From the IMG/VR virus record IMGVR_UViG_3300017788_003684, positions 1 to 35,017 of that record: a DNA stretch of 35,017 nt, one strand, 5' to 3'. This DNA is from a virus. Below the pieces are notes generated by a model that worked only from the letters and a program-made list of their open reading frames with translations, was not told where the DNA came from and did no database searches. The translations under genes were made by a program, and so were the position numbers. Shown here in pieces: positions 1-7,420 of this stretch; the stretch's first letter is position 1, and each line of letters begins with the position of its first letter.

Positions 1-635
1 CCCATATTATTTGTCAATATGGCTTGTGCCAATCCATAATCATTACCCGCAGGATCTTGGCGGTCTCCAAAAAAATGGATGGGTTCGTGCTCAACCAATC
101 GCTCGACGATCTGATCTTTGCCAGTTCCTCGAGCGTATATGTCTATGCCTGTTTCTCCTGCCACCGTGGCTTCTACTTCTTTCCACACAGAATTGATCCA
201 TGCGGCCATTATTTCTCTTTCTCGATATTTTTGATCCCACTCGTGATATGCGCGGCGCTGTCCTGGCGTGGCATTGCGTCCCACTGTGCTGAAGTTGCAC
301 AGGCCCACTCGATGTTCAATGTGTCGTCCGGTTTTTTCCGGACAGCGGCTGGCGATTATTTTGGCCTTTAGGATCCATTCTAAATCATGAGGTATGTGCC
401 ACGCACTCTTGTAAACTTCGCGACCATGATCAAACACATGATTGCCTGCACAGTTGTAGACGTAGGCATCTTTCCAAAAATTAAATCCTACTTGTTCTTG
501 TGTTTTTTCGGGATCGCTGCCGGTGATTAGACGAAAATTAAATCTGCAGTCGTACTTCAGCCAGCGTTTGAATTCTGGATCTATCTGCCCTCGGCTGGGT
601 GTTAGGGTGCCATCGACATCGAACAGTAGTAGCAT
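1..635 (-). CDS. Eukaryotic-type phosphomannomutase (HAD superfamily), 3' end cut by window
   Basis: Probable phosphomannomutase converting mannose-6-phosphate to mannose-1-phosphate for GDP-mannose and sugar-nucleotide synthesis. The frame is open from ATG at 635 to the window edge, giving 211 residues; family members are about 245. Visible motifs are FDVDGTLTPSRG at residues 5-16 (HAD nucleophile D6, acid/base D8), ITGSD at 37-41, VGRNATPGQR at 118-127 (the substrate-binding GR segment of PMM1/PMM2) and HFFGDRQDPAGNDYG at 187-201 (metal-binding Asp motif). This order matches the eukaryotic PMM family rather than bacterial ManB/AlgC. It lies 31 bases after the fibre-like gene on the same strand. 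A role in capsule or glycan modification is inference. A generic HAD sugar phosphatase is the alternative, but the cap-domain match argues for PMM. Confidence 0.8.
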   Translation of the reverse strand, partial: MLLLFDVDGTLTPSRGQIDPEFKRWLKYDCRFNFRLITGSDPEKTQEQVGFNFWKDAYVYNCAGNHVFDHGREVYKSAWHIPHDLEWILKAKIIASRCPEKTGRHIEHRVGLCNFSTVGRNATPGQRRAYHEWDQKYREREIMAAWINSVWKEVEATVAGETGIDIYARGTGKDQIVERLVEHEPIHFFGDRQDPAGNDYGLAQAILTNNM

Positions 636-643
636 GTGCTGAG

Positions 644-670
644 TTTATATGCTAAAGAAATATTTGTCAA
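644..670 (-). promoter_or_regulatory. Weak sigma-70-like promoter before the phosphomannomutase gene
   Basis: On the minus strand a perfect TTGACA (670-665) is followed after 15 bases by TATAAA (649-644), then 8 bases to the ATG at 635. The spacer is shorter than the preferred 17, and the -35 lies inside the end of the upstream gene, so this is tentative. If used, the leader would be almost absent. Confidence 0.3.
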
Positions 671-1929
671 CCAAGAGTGCCAAAACGGCTCCAGGCACCT
701 CCGCCCAAACTGATCCAACCCGCCGGTCCACCGGGCACCGGATTGTTGTTAAATCGCACTGCTCCCTTGGTCGCAGCATCTTTGGGTGTTCCGTCGCTGG
801 TTCCAATTTCTATCTGTTTGATAAAAAGTTTTTGGACGCTGACACTGCCATCAGAATTTAATGCTAGATTGTCTTTCCGGTTTGCGCTGAGCAACAGGCT
901 CTGCTCTCTAGGAGTGCCGAACCATGCTATATCCCGCTGACGTTTGCCAAAACCAATCTCTACTTCCTCGTCCCACACGCTCAAAGCGTGCCCAGGTTCC
1001 AAGGTGTTCACTCCCACCCGCTTGTTACCCACATACAGGGTTTGGCTCAGCAAGGCTTCACCAGCTGTCTGCAGATCTCGCACGAGACCCAGCTTGGTGA
1101 TGTTGGTATCAGTTACTCCAGGATTGAGTTTGCCTCCATCAATTATAGCAGAACCATTGAGACTGATCTTTGAAAGATCCAATCCGTGTTCACGTATGCG
1201 CTCGAATATGTCGTTGTTGTAGGCTTCAAAAACGTCTGGACCGATAGCAGCTCGTGTGGCCGCTACAGTGTTCTGGATTATGCGTTGGAAGAATTCTCCG
1301 TCCATTGGCACATCGCCTTTGATATGAAGATCTCCTTCAATCACTGTCTGGCCTTTGACCTCGAGTCCTAGACTTACTATCTTGTTTTCGATCACTACTC
1401 CAGCATCTAACAAAGTCATTTGCACGCTGGTGCTTTTATCTTCAATGCCATTGCTGTTGAAATTTTGTATGATCCCACCTTTGATGTTATTGCCTGTCAA
1501 TCGCAGGCCCTGGGGATCAATAGCCTCACCAGGTATGCTGCCTTTAGGAAATGCAAACGTGGCCAATTTCTTGCTGATTTCAGTAAGCACTATTTCTCTC
1601 ACCACGTGGTTTACATCTACCTCTTGATACAGTTTATTTTTCACATGCTCAGATGCCAATCTTCGCGCTTCTGTTTCAAAATTATTGATCACTAGATCTG
1701 ACACTTCATCCAGCCGCTGTTGCACACGGCTCTGATCCACATCCATGTTCCCAAGCAGATTGTCCAGCTTGGCACTAGCCAACCAGTTGAGTTTTTTCTC
1801 ATAGTCTATGTTGTCCAGGCGCTGTTGCAAGGCCTGTGCGACCAGATTGTCTATCCTGGTGTTGAGCCTGGTCTCGATGTCTCGGACCAGGTTGTTAACT
1901 ATTGTATCTACTTGATTGGTTATGTCCAT
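667..1929 (-). CDS. Fibre-like virion structural protein
   Basis: A 420-residue protein without a confident family match. The N-terminal 120 residues are strongly heptad-like and charged (several IxxxL/VxxL patterns), suggesting a trimeric coiled coil. The middle (about 150-270) carries repeating short beta elements such as GLEVKGQTVIEGDLHIKGDV, typical of phage fibre shafts. The C-terminal part (about 310-420) has KRVGVNTLEPGHALSVWD, a form often seen before chaperone or receptor-binding ends, and finishes in a Gly/Trp-rich segment. The layout suggests a tail fibre or fibre-associated protein. Its start overlaps the upstream gene by 35 bases, so translational coupling is likely. Specific fibre identity is not assigned. 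Confidence 0.6.
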   Translation of the reverse strand: MDITNQVDTIVNNLVRDIETRLNTRIDNLVAQALQQRLDNIDYEKKLNWLASAKLDNLLGNMDVDQSRVQQRLDEVSDLVINNFETEARRLASEHVKNKLYQEVDVNHVVREIVLTEISKKLATFAFPKGSIPGEAIDPQGLRLTGNNIKGGIIQNFNSNGIEDKSTSVQMTLLDAGVVIENKIVSLGLEVKGQTVIEGDLHIKGDVPMDGEFFQRIIQNTVAATRAAIGPDVFEAYNNDIFERIREHGLDLSKISLNGSAIIDGGKLNPGVTDTNITKLGLVRDLQTAGEALLSQTLYVGNKRVGVNTLEPGHALSVWDEEVEIGFGKRQRDIAWFGTPREQSLLLSANRKDNLALNSDGSVSVQKLFIKQIEIGTSDGTPKDAATKGAVRFNNNPVPGGPAGWISLGGGAWSRFGTLG

Positions 1930-2659
1930 TTTTTGAGAATCTCATTGAAATCACATGTTCATAGTTTTTCTTGATCAGGCTCTTGTACATGATGCTCTTG
2001 TGTATCAAGAAATCACTGGCACCTGCGTCAAGACTAAACTTGGCACATTGTTTGAAAAACATCTGCCGGCATTGGAATCCGATAAAACTACGCAGTTTAT
2101 CATTCTGTATTTCATACACATTCCTTTGCCATGCGTTACGGTCCTGCAGATCATAGTCATGGAATTCTAAATATATAGCATCAGCTTCTTCGCCTTTGAC
2201 CACGCTGGGTATGCTGAACTCCCGATCTTTGAAACTTTGGTTTTTATAGTCACGTAATGTAGTTATCACTGTTCCACGAGACAGGCTACACAATTTGGCC
2301 AGCATGGCCTGTTGCTCTAGTTCGCTGGCAGCAAAAGTTAGAAACTCATCAAAAGCTATCACAGTATCAAATTGATCTTCTGTTGCCAGCGCATGATCCC
2401 AGCTGAGATATTTGATCTTGGGGTCATGCTGTCGAAGATAATCCAAAACGTCATCTCCCACCTGCGTTACAGTTATCTGCAGGTTTTTATAACCAAGGAT
2501 AGCAGGATTAAATCCCACAAATAACAGGCGTTCGGGCCGGAATCTGTGATGAGCGTTAACTGATTCTATAATTTCTTTCTTGCGTTTGATCACTTCTTCT
2601 TGTTTGTTGCTGAGCAAAAAGGCGTCAAAAGAAATTTGTGAGTAATCGATAAAGTACAT
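1895..2659 (-). CDS. Rossmann-fold, methyltransferase-like protein
   Basis: A 254-residue protein. Residues 43-50 read RLLFVGFN, followed by ITVTQVGDD, a pattern like strand 1/strand 2 of class I SAM-dependent methyltransferases although the glycine motif is degenerate. FDTVIAFDEFLTF near residue 120 resembles motif IV, and a strand-rich region with GTVITTLRDY follows. Substrate unknown. A canonical T4-type late promoter lies 31-38 bases upstream of the ATG, and an AGGA Shine-Dalgarno precedes the start. Late expression next to a fibre gene suggests a role in virion assembly or modification, which is inference. A catalytically dead methyltransferase fold is possible. Confidence 0.5.
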   Translation of the reverse strand: MYFIDYSQISFDAFLLSNKQEEVIKRKKEIIESVNAHHRFRPERLLFVGFNPAILGYKNLQITVTQVGDDVLDYLRQHDPKIKYLSWDHALATEDQFDTVIAFDEFLTFAASELEQQAMLAKLCSLSRGTVITTLRDYKNQSFKDREFSIPSVVKGEEADAIYLEFHDYDLQDRNAWQRNVYEIQNDKLRSFIGFQCRQMFFKQCAKFSLDAGASDFLIHKSIMYKSLIKKNYEHVISMRFSKNGHNQSSRYNS

Positions 2660-2689
2660 TATTATTATTATCCTACAGGATTGTCAATA

Positions 2690-2697
2690 TATTTATA
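2690..2697 (-). promoter_or_regulatory. T4-type late promoter (TATAAATA), minus strand
   Basis: The plus strand reads TATTTATA, so the minus strand carries the exact T4 late promoter octamer TATAAATA. It lies about 31 bases before the ATG at 2659 and faces the methyltransferase-like and fibre genes. In T4, gp55 with gp33 and gp45 recognise this element; this phage's equivalents are outside the window. Confidence 0.75.
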
Positions 2698-2723
2698 GGC
2701 GCGGCCCAAAATCATCTGCTGTA

Positions 2724-2731
2724 TATAAATA
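2724..2731 (+). promoter_or_regulatory. T4-type late promoter (TATAAATA), plus strand
   Basis: An exact TATAAATA octamer 29 bases before the ATG at 2761, with an AAAAAAAGGAG Shine-Dalgarno between. It is divergent to the minus-strand copy at 2690-2697, only 26 bases away, and should drive the three small membrane-protein genes at 2761-3610. Confidence 0.8.
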
Positions 2732-2760
2732 GATTATAAGATCAAAAAAAGGAGCGTTCA

Positions 2761-3042
2761 ATGCAAGACATTTTCAAACTCATAGGTGATCTAGGATTCC
2801 CTATAGCAGTGGCCTTGGCTGGCGGCTATTTTGTGTATCTCACTATCAAGCTTCTCCTACAAGGAGTACTGGGATCTATCAAAGGCATGGCAGGCATTAT
2901 CATTGCCTTAGACAATCGTGTAAAAACCATGAACCACGACGTGGTACGAATCGATACTATCGTAAGCAATGCTCTCGGCCTAAGGCCTGATGTGGATCGT
3001 ATCGCACGGGCCGACGGCAAAAATGATGCCCGGAGGGACTGA
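2761..3042 (+). CDS. Small membrane protein, YvrJ-like (holin candidate)
   Basis: A 93-residue protein with one clear hydrophobic segment at about residues 12-40 (FPIAVALAGGYFVYLTIKLL and onward) and a polar helical C-terminal region. The N-terminal DLGFPIAVALAGGYF resembles the YvrJ-like family of very small membrane proteins (FPIA signature). The third gene of this cluster shares the same N-terminal pattern (GFPI, then GY), so the two look like diverged paralogues. It is first in a plus-strand late operon with a strong Shine-Dalgarno. Late expression, size and topology fit a holin or lysis regulator, but no diagnostic motif proves that. Confidence 0.6.
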   Translation: MQDIFKLIGDLGFPIAVALAGGYFVYLTIKLLLQGVLGSIKGMAGIIIALDNRVKTMNHDVVRIDTIVSNALGLRPDVDRIARADGKNDARRD

Positions 3043-3043
3043 C

Positions 3044-3241
3044 ATGAACAAGTATCAACGTTGGTGGGATAATCTCAATCCGCAGATGCAAGAATATCTC
3101 AAGCGCCAACCCATATGGCACGATAGAGACTTGTACAAGGCTATGGCGATAGGAGCTGTGTTGGGATTTGTAGTAGGATTCTTACTGGGAGTTGAGTGGG
3201 CTTGGCGTCCTGAAACAACCATTCGTTATTTGATAGGTTAA
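3044..3241 (+). CDS. Small single-span membrane protein
   Basis: A 65-residue protein starting at ATG 3044, one base after the stop of the preceding gene, with GGAGG-type Shine-Dalgarno (CGGAGGGAC) inside the end of that gene. I prefer this start to an upstream in-frame GTG at 2990 because of the ribosome site. Residues 1-30 are polar with several Trp and Tyr; residues 33-51 form one glycine-rich membrane helix (AIGAVLGFVVGFLLGVEW). Function unknown. It lies between two related membrane-protein genes in a probable late operon and may work with them as holin, antiholin or spanin-like partner. Confidence 0.65.
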   Translation: MNKYQRWWDNLNPQMQEYLKRQPIWHDRDLYKAMAIGAVLGFVVGFLLGVEWAWRPETTIRYLIG

Positions 3242-3250
3242 GGCAAAAAG

Positions 3251-3610
3251 ATGGATGTGGTAGAAATAATCAACAAATACGGATTCCCTATAGTTATGGC
3301 TGTAGGGATGGGTTATATCATCAAGTATGTATGGGAATGGAGCACCAAGGAAGTTAAACCTGTGATCAGCGAAGCCAACACTGTATTGATAGCCTTGATC
3401 GACCGCATACGCATGTTAGACAACGATCTCATACGTCTCAATCAAAAGGTCAACACCGTGCTACACTTGAGAGGCAAAATGATTGAAAGTGATCGTGTGA
3501 TGGAAACTGTCAAGGTCGAGAGAGAAGCTGCAAAACAATTTGACAAAGCTGTGCGCATGGATGATAAGAAAACCGAGGACGATCATACCGCTGCTGCCGG
3601 TGAAGGATAA
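3251..3610 (+). CDS. Small membrane protein, YvrJ-like paralogue
   Basis: A 119-residue protein whose N-terminus (IINKYGFPIVMAVGMGYIIK) parallels the 93-residue protein at 2761-3042. The membrane helix is at about residues 10-30. It is followed by an amphipathic region with ALIDRIRMLDNDLIRLNQKV, matching the paralogue's region around ALDNRVKTMNHDVVRID, and a charged tail. The shared plan is: short N-terminus, membrane helix, then a coiled-coil-like helix that could oligomerise. It is last in the plus-strand late operon, followed by the hairpin-rich element at 3615-3679. Holin-like or signalling roles remain inference. Confidence 0.6.
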   Translation: MDVVEIINKYGFPIVMAVGMGYIIKYVWEWSTKEVKPVISEANTVLIALIDRIRMLDNDLIRLNQKVNTVLHLRGKMIESDRVMETVKVEREAAKQFDKAVRMDDKKTEDDHTAAAGEG

Positions 3611-3614
3611 GAAT

Positions 3615-3679
3615 ACCCTTAGGACCGTAACTTAGTTACGAGGGTGCCCGGCTGCTGGGCGTAGGAATCGATTCGCTAC
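3615..3679. other. Three consecutive hairpins between convergent genes
   Basis: The gap between the plus-strand membrane operon and the minus-strand peptidase gene folds as three adjacent hairpins. Hairpin 1: ACCCT 3615-3619 with AGGGT 3641-3645 and, inside, CGTAAC 3626-3631 with GTTACG 3635-3640 around a TTA triloop, with a 6-base bulge. Hairpin 2: GCCCGG 3646-3651 with CTGGGC 3655-3660. Hairpin 3: GTAG 3661-3664 with CTAC 3676-3679 plus an inner GAA/TTC. No U-tract follows, so it is not a classic intrinsic terminator. It may be a processing or 3'-end protection element, or a small structured RNA. Confidence 0.45.
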
Positions 3680-3702
3680 CGTGAACTACAAAGTGAGCAA
3701 CA

Positions 3703-4479
3703 TCAATCATCTTCTTTAAGATCACTTATAAATTCTGCTTCTGGTATGCGAGTGCGTGTGTTCTCGCTACCTAGCACTATCACTATACGATCACCGTGTT
3801 CGGTGTCTAGTAACAGCACTATGCAGCCTCCGGCTGGGTTGGTAAATCCAGTTTTTCCTATCAGCACTCGTTTGGTATTTTTAACCACCATTGGATTGGT
3901 GTTGTTGAATATGAGCCAGTACTTGTTCATGCGCACACGCAGTTGCGATTTTTGACTGCTGTCAATGATCACACCATACGCTCTAGCTGCTTTGATCAAA
4001 CTAATGAGATCTCTTGCAGTGCTGACATTGTTGTTGTCAAGCCCGGTTGGATCAGTAAATCTCGTGCTGGTCATACCTAGTGCCTGCGCTTTGGCATTCA
4101 TGGCTGAGATACAGGCAGCAAGTCCTCGAGGATAGTGCTCGCACAAGGTAAGGCTGGCCCGATTGTCGCTTTTGACCATGCTCATTTCGATTAGTGTGCG
4201 TCTGGTCAGTTTTGTCTTGGCTGGTAGTCGGTTGGATAGTTTGCGTGACAGCTCTATGTATTCGTCAAGATCCTGTCGGGCATCCATCACTACCATGACA
4301 GTCATCATCTTGGTTATACTGGCTATGGGACGAACTGCATCTATGTCCTCGCCGCGTATTATTTGTCCTTGAAGGTCTGACACAAGCCAAGACTTGGCAC
4401 TGACGGATTTGCCGTGGACATCTTGCCAATTACCGAATAAGGCAAGAAATACCAATGGATAAACAATTTTATGTACCAA
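3703..4479 (-). CDS. Serine D,D-peptidase of the PBP7 (S11) family
   Basis: A secreted penicillin-binding-protein-like D-alanyl-D-alanine endo/carboxypeptidase that would cut peptidoglycan cross-links in the periplasm. Of 258 residues, 1-23 form a signal peptide. All three active-site motifs are intact: SITK at 54-57 (nucleophile Ser54, Lys57), SDN at 104-106 and KTG at 209-211. The length is close to that of S11 enzymes without the C-terminal membrane-anchor domain, i.e. PbpG-like. The start is TTG at 4479: the codon before it is a stop, and GAGG lies seven bases upstream. It follows the CHASE2-cyclase gene by 41 bases. It may remodel the wall to let curli components assemble, or assist lysis; both are inferences. 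Confidence 0.85.
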   Translation of the reverse strand: MVHKIVYPLVFLALFGNWQDVHGKSVSAKSWLVSDLQGQIIRGEDIDAVRPIASITKMMTVMVVMDARQDLDEYIELSRKLSNRLPAKTKLTRRTLIEMSMVKSDNRASLTLCEHYPRGLAACISAMNAKAQALGMTSTRFTDPTGLDNNNVSTARDLISLIKAARAYGVIIDSSQKSQLRVRMNKYWLIFNNTNPMVVKNTKRVLIGKTGFTNPAGGCIVLLLDTEHGDRIVIVLGSENTRTRIPEAEFISDLKEDD

Positions 4480-4520
4480 TCAAACACCTCATGAACAGGA
4501 TAGAACGGCATGTGCTTCTC

Positions 4521-6584
4521 TTACTTGCTTGTGGCTCTGTAAATGCCATCCCAGTCGCGAGGTAGTTTGGCTTTTTTCATTTCTTCACAGCGATCGATCC
4601 AGAGTTCATAATAATGATCCATCTGTCCATCAAACTCTCCTTTGAGTTCGTGGCATAGATCGATAGCAGTTTGGAATTTTTGAGCTTGATACTCTTTCAA
4701 CATGTCGTTGTGTACTTGTTGCGCCAGCAGATATTCTGTCATAGCACCTGCATCTGTATGTAACGGAGTATAAATGTTGAGTCCGATAGTTTTGCCCTTG
4801 ACTGCGATGCAATCCAGTTCTAGGCATAGAAAATCATCTTTGACCATTTCGTAAGTGTCGGGTCCGATAATTATCAGTACCCCGTATCCTTTGGTTTGTC
4901 CTTCTAGTCGTGCTGCCACTGACACAGGATCGCCCAGCACATCGTACCCCATTTTGCCCTCGGAGCCAATGTTACCTACCAAGATCTTGCCAGTGTTTAC
5001 ACCGGCGCCCAATCCTACTGGGGGTTTACCGATGCTCGCAAGACGCTGATTGAATCCATCCACAGCTTTGATCATCTCCATGGTAGTTTTCACAGCCCTG
5101 TAGGCATGACGGTCATCGTCCAGCGGAGCGCCATGGATGTGCAAGCTGGCATCGCCGATGAACTTGATCAAGCAGCCGTCGTTTACAAATATAGGCTGGC
5201 TAATTGCTGTCATGTATTCATTCATGATCTTGGTGAAGCCTTCTACATCTTGCCCGTACTTTTCGCCTAGGCCGGTAAAGTTGCGCATGTCTGTCATGAT
5301 AACAGATAACACTTTTTCTTCTCCACCTAGTTTGATTAGATCTGGGTTTTTCTGCAGTCTCTCTACTATGATAGGATTCACATAGCTGCCAAACTGCTTT
5401 TTGATCTGTTGCTTCTGCAGGAATTCATTTACAAACTTAATACCATAAGCATGAAGCATAACCAAAATAAGACCTACAGTTGGAGCAGTCGCGTCCACCA
5501 GCCATAAGCTATTGCTATATGCGAAGCTACATAAAGGCCAAATAATACCAATACCAACAACACCTGCAATAATACCAACATAAGTGTACCTTGTTAAAAA
5601 CAGTAAAATCACGCCAAACGCGGCCAGTAACAAAATTTCAGCTCCGTCAGCCCAGTCGGGACGTTGTATGGTCACTCCGTTGAACATGGTACCAATTACC
5701 GCGGCTTGTGCATCGTTAGGAAACATCGCTCCTATACTGGTAGGTAAAGGATTTGAAATACCAGCTGCGGTAGGACCCACAAGGACTAGTGCGCCTTGTA
5801 GGTCTGCAGGCAAGTTTGTTATACTATAAGCGTGTGACTTTTGTGACCAGTCAATCCAGATGCGACCAAGGTTGTCAGTGGCAATTGGTCCAAATTTTGG
5901 CACACGCATTTTTTCCACACCTAATTCATTGAGCTTGACCTGGAACGTGCTATCGCCTGCCGCCACACGCAATACCTCCATGCTGAGACTGGGATACAAT
6001 TGATCATTTACGCTGAAGATCAAAGGCAAGCGCCGGTTTACACCGTCTATTTCAGGTAAGGTGTGTGTGCCACCGATGCCAGCGGCGGCATTTTCTATCA
6101 AAGGAATGTTAGCTATCAATCCTGGATATGTGATGATACGATCCTGGAATTCAGGACCTAGTACTGCGGAACCGGGATTGCGAGGAACGTTCTTGATTTT
6201 GTCCCCGGGCACATTGGCGATGACCACAGGGTACTTCTGCATGACTGCTGCCAAGGCTGAATCTCCTCCAAGCCTATCAGCATCGGGCATGAGCGCATTC
6301 AACACTACGAGACCTGCGCCGCGCTGGTACAAGTCTTCGATCATGCGAGCATAGACATCTCGCTTGAAAGGCCACTGACCATATTTGTCTAGTGCAGCTT
6401 CGTCGATGTTGGCTGTAACGATGTTGTTTTGTGTGGATTCTTTTGACTGTATCAAGGTATCAAAGTAGCGTAATCTCACGCTTTCGAGAAACGCAGGATC
6501 GTTCATGCGCAGACCTAAAATTACAGCTAGAGTAGCCAATGCCAGCCACGGGCTTAACAACAGGGTTTTGAGTTTTTTGTTCAT
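4521..6584 (-). CDS. CHASE2-domain class III adenylate cyclase, membrane bound
   Basis: Predicted receptor cyclase making cAMP from ATP in the host cytoplasm. The ATG at 6584 gives 687 residues. Residues 1-27 are an N-terminal membrane anchor; about 30-305 is a periplasmic CHASE2 sensor (RYFDTLIQ, then TANIDEAALDKYGQWPFKR); three membrane helices lie between about 315 and 382; the catalytic domain is about 425-610. Metal-binding Asp432 (MTDMRNFT) and Asp478 (FIGDAS), adenine-selecting Lys474 and Asp548, and Arg559 of VAARLEG are present. The usual transition-state Asn is Ser555 here, a substitution that may lower activity. The C-terminal 70 residues are helical, TPR-like. An in-frame TTG 33 bases upstream is less likely because it falls inside the preceding gene. 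Confidence 0.88.
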   Translation of the reverse strand: MNKKLKTLLLSPWLALATLAVILGLRMNDPAFLESVRLRYFDTLIQSKESTQNNIVTANIDEAALDKYGQWPFKRDVYARMIEDLYQRGAGLVVLNALMPDADRLGGDSALAAVMQKYPVVIANVPGDKIKNVPRNPGSAVLGPEFQDRIITYPGLIANIPLIENAAAGIGGTHTLPEIDGVNRRLPLIFSVNDQLYPSLSMEVLRVAAGDSTFQVKLNELGVEKMRVPKFGPIATDNLGRIWIDWSQKSHAYSITNLPADLQGALVLVGPTAAGISNPLPTSIGAMFPNDAQAAVIGTMFNGVTIQRPDWADGAEILLLAAFGVILLFLTRYTYVGIIAGVVGIGIIWPLCSFAYSNSLWLVDATAPTVGLILVMLHAYGIKFVNEFLQKQQIKKQFGSYVNPIIVERLQKNPDLIKLGGEEKVLSVIMTDMRNFTGLGEKYGQDVEGFTKIMNEYMTAISQPIFVNDGCLIKFIGDASLHIHGAPLDDDRHAYRAVKTTMEMIKAVDGFNQRLASIGKPPVGLGAGVNTGKILVGNIGSEGKMGYDVLGDPVSVAARLEGQTKGYGVLIIIGPDTYEMVKDDFLCLELDCIAVKGKTIGLNIYTPLHTDAGAMTEYLLAQQVHNDMLKEYQAQKFQTAIDLCHELKGEFDGQMDHYYELWIDRCEEMKKAKLPRDWDGIYRATSK

Positions 6585-6588
6585 AAGA

Positions 6589-7410
6589 TTATTTATTGAA
6601 GGGTAAAAGTGGTTCAATAATTGATTTTAGATCTGGATCCTGCCATATAAAGTATCTATCTATAGAAATCATACTGATATTTTGATCTGCTACAGCCAGG
6701 GTCAATTGATCAATGTCCAAACGTGTAACATGTTGGTTGTGAAAGAAATTTTTATAAGGGACCACAAGGCAACCTGAATCCGACAATGGATCTATAGTCT
6801 GTAGGAATAAATCATAAACAATGAATTCGCTTGGCCATTCAAAAGATAAAAACCATTTGTTGAACATGATAACACCGCCAAAATGTTCAAACATCTGTAG
6901 TATGATACCTGCATCAAAATGATAAGGGGTAAGCACTGTTCTAAACTCAAAACTACTGTTCAATCCTAGCTTTTCTATGCAGGCAGTATAAAAAGGAAAA
7001 AATGACAGCCAGTGCTCGCAATTCTCTCCGTCCATTGGCCATCTTTTTTGTTTATACAACGGATTAAAATCAATTGGTCTGACAAACCAATTTTTTGAAT
7101 CAAGAACAATATAAGAGCCAGACGTTTTTAGAGCAAAAACCAATTTGAAAATTTGTTGTGTGTGCCAGCCCGGTTTGTGTATGGGTAAAATGAAATCATC
7201 ATAAAAATCTTCATAGGTGTATATTTTGAATTCTATCTCAGCCAAAAGAAGCCTACAGTTTTCATCAAACCATTTTAGCCAGGGCCTTGGATTTAATTCA
7301 TTAACAATAATGTTTAGTTTGTTGTTTACAGAATATCTAGATAGACTCCGACACTGTAATAGAAATTCCCACCTATCTCTATCACACGTTACGGTTAATA
7401 ATTGATTCAT
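6589..7410 (-). CDS. Putative glycosyltransferase-like protein (DUF6492-like)
   Basis: A 273-residue cytoplasmic protein without signal peptide. The central YIVLDSKNWFVRP (about residues 100-112) resembles the strand-D-x-D region of GT-A-type and DUF6492 phage/bacterial proteins, with the first aspartate kept. Aromatic residues are frequent (WPMDGENCEHWLSFFPFY; FNKWFLSFEWPSEF), as in glycan-handling enzymes. It is more AT-rich than its neighbours, suggesting separate acquisition. It ends four bases before the cyclase ATG. A role in glycosylating secreted curlin-like proteins or surface glycans is possible but unproven. Confidence 0.45.
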   Translation of the reverse strand: MNQLLTVTCDRDRWEFLLQCRSLSRYSVNNKLNIIVNELNPRPWLKWFDENCRLLLAEIEFKIYTYEDFYDDFILPIHKPGWHTQQIFKLVFALKTSGSYIVLDSKNWFVRPIDFNPLYKQKRWPMDGENCEHWLSFFPFYTACIEKLGLNSSFEFRTVLTPYHFDAGIILQMFEHFGGVIMFNKWFLSFEWPSEFIVYDLFLQTIDPLSDSGCLVVPYKNFFHNQHVTRLDIDQLTLAVADQNISMISIDRYFIWQDPDLKSIIEPLLPFNK

Positions 7411-7420
7411 TCTCTACAAC

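Noticed and set aside
3646-3679. Possible tRNA fragment in the hairpin region after the membrane operon
   Set aside because: The stem near 3661-3679 looks a little like a T-arm, but there is no seven-base loop, no anticodon arm and no acceptor stem.
6590-6597. AATAAATA late-promoter-like match before the cyclase gene
   Set aside because: It forms the end and stop codon of the upstream gene and is only five bases from the cyclase ATG, leaving no room for a proper transcript start.
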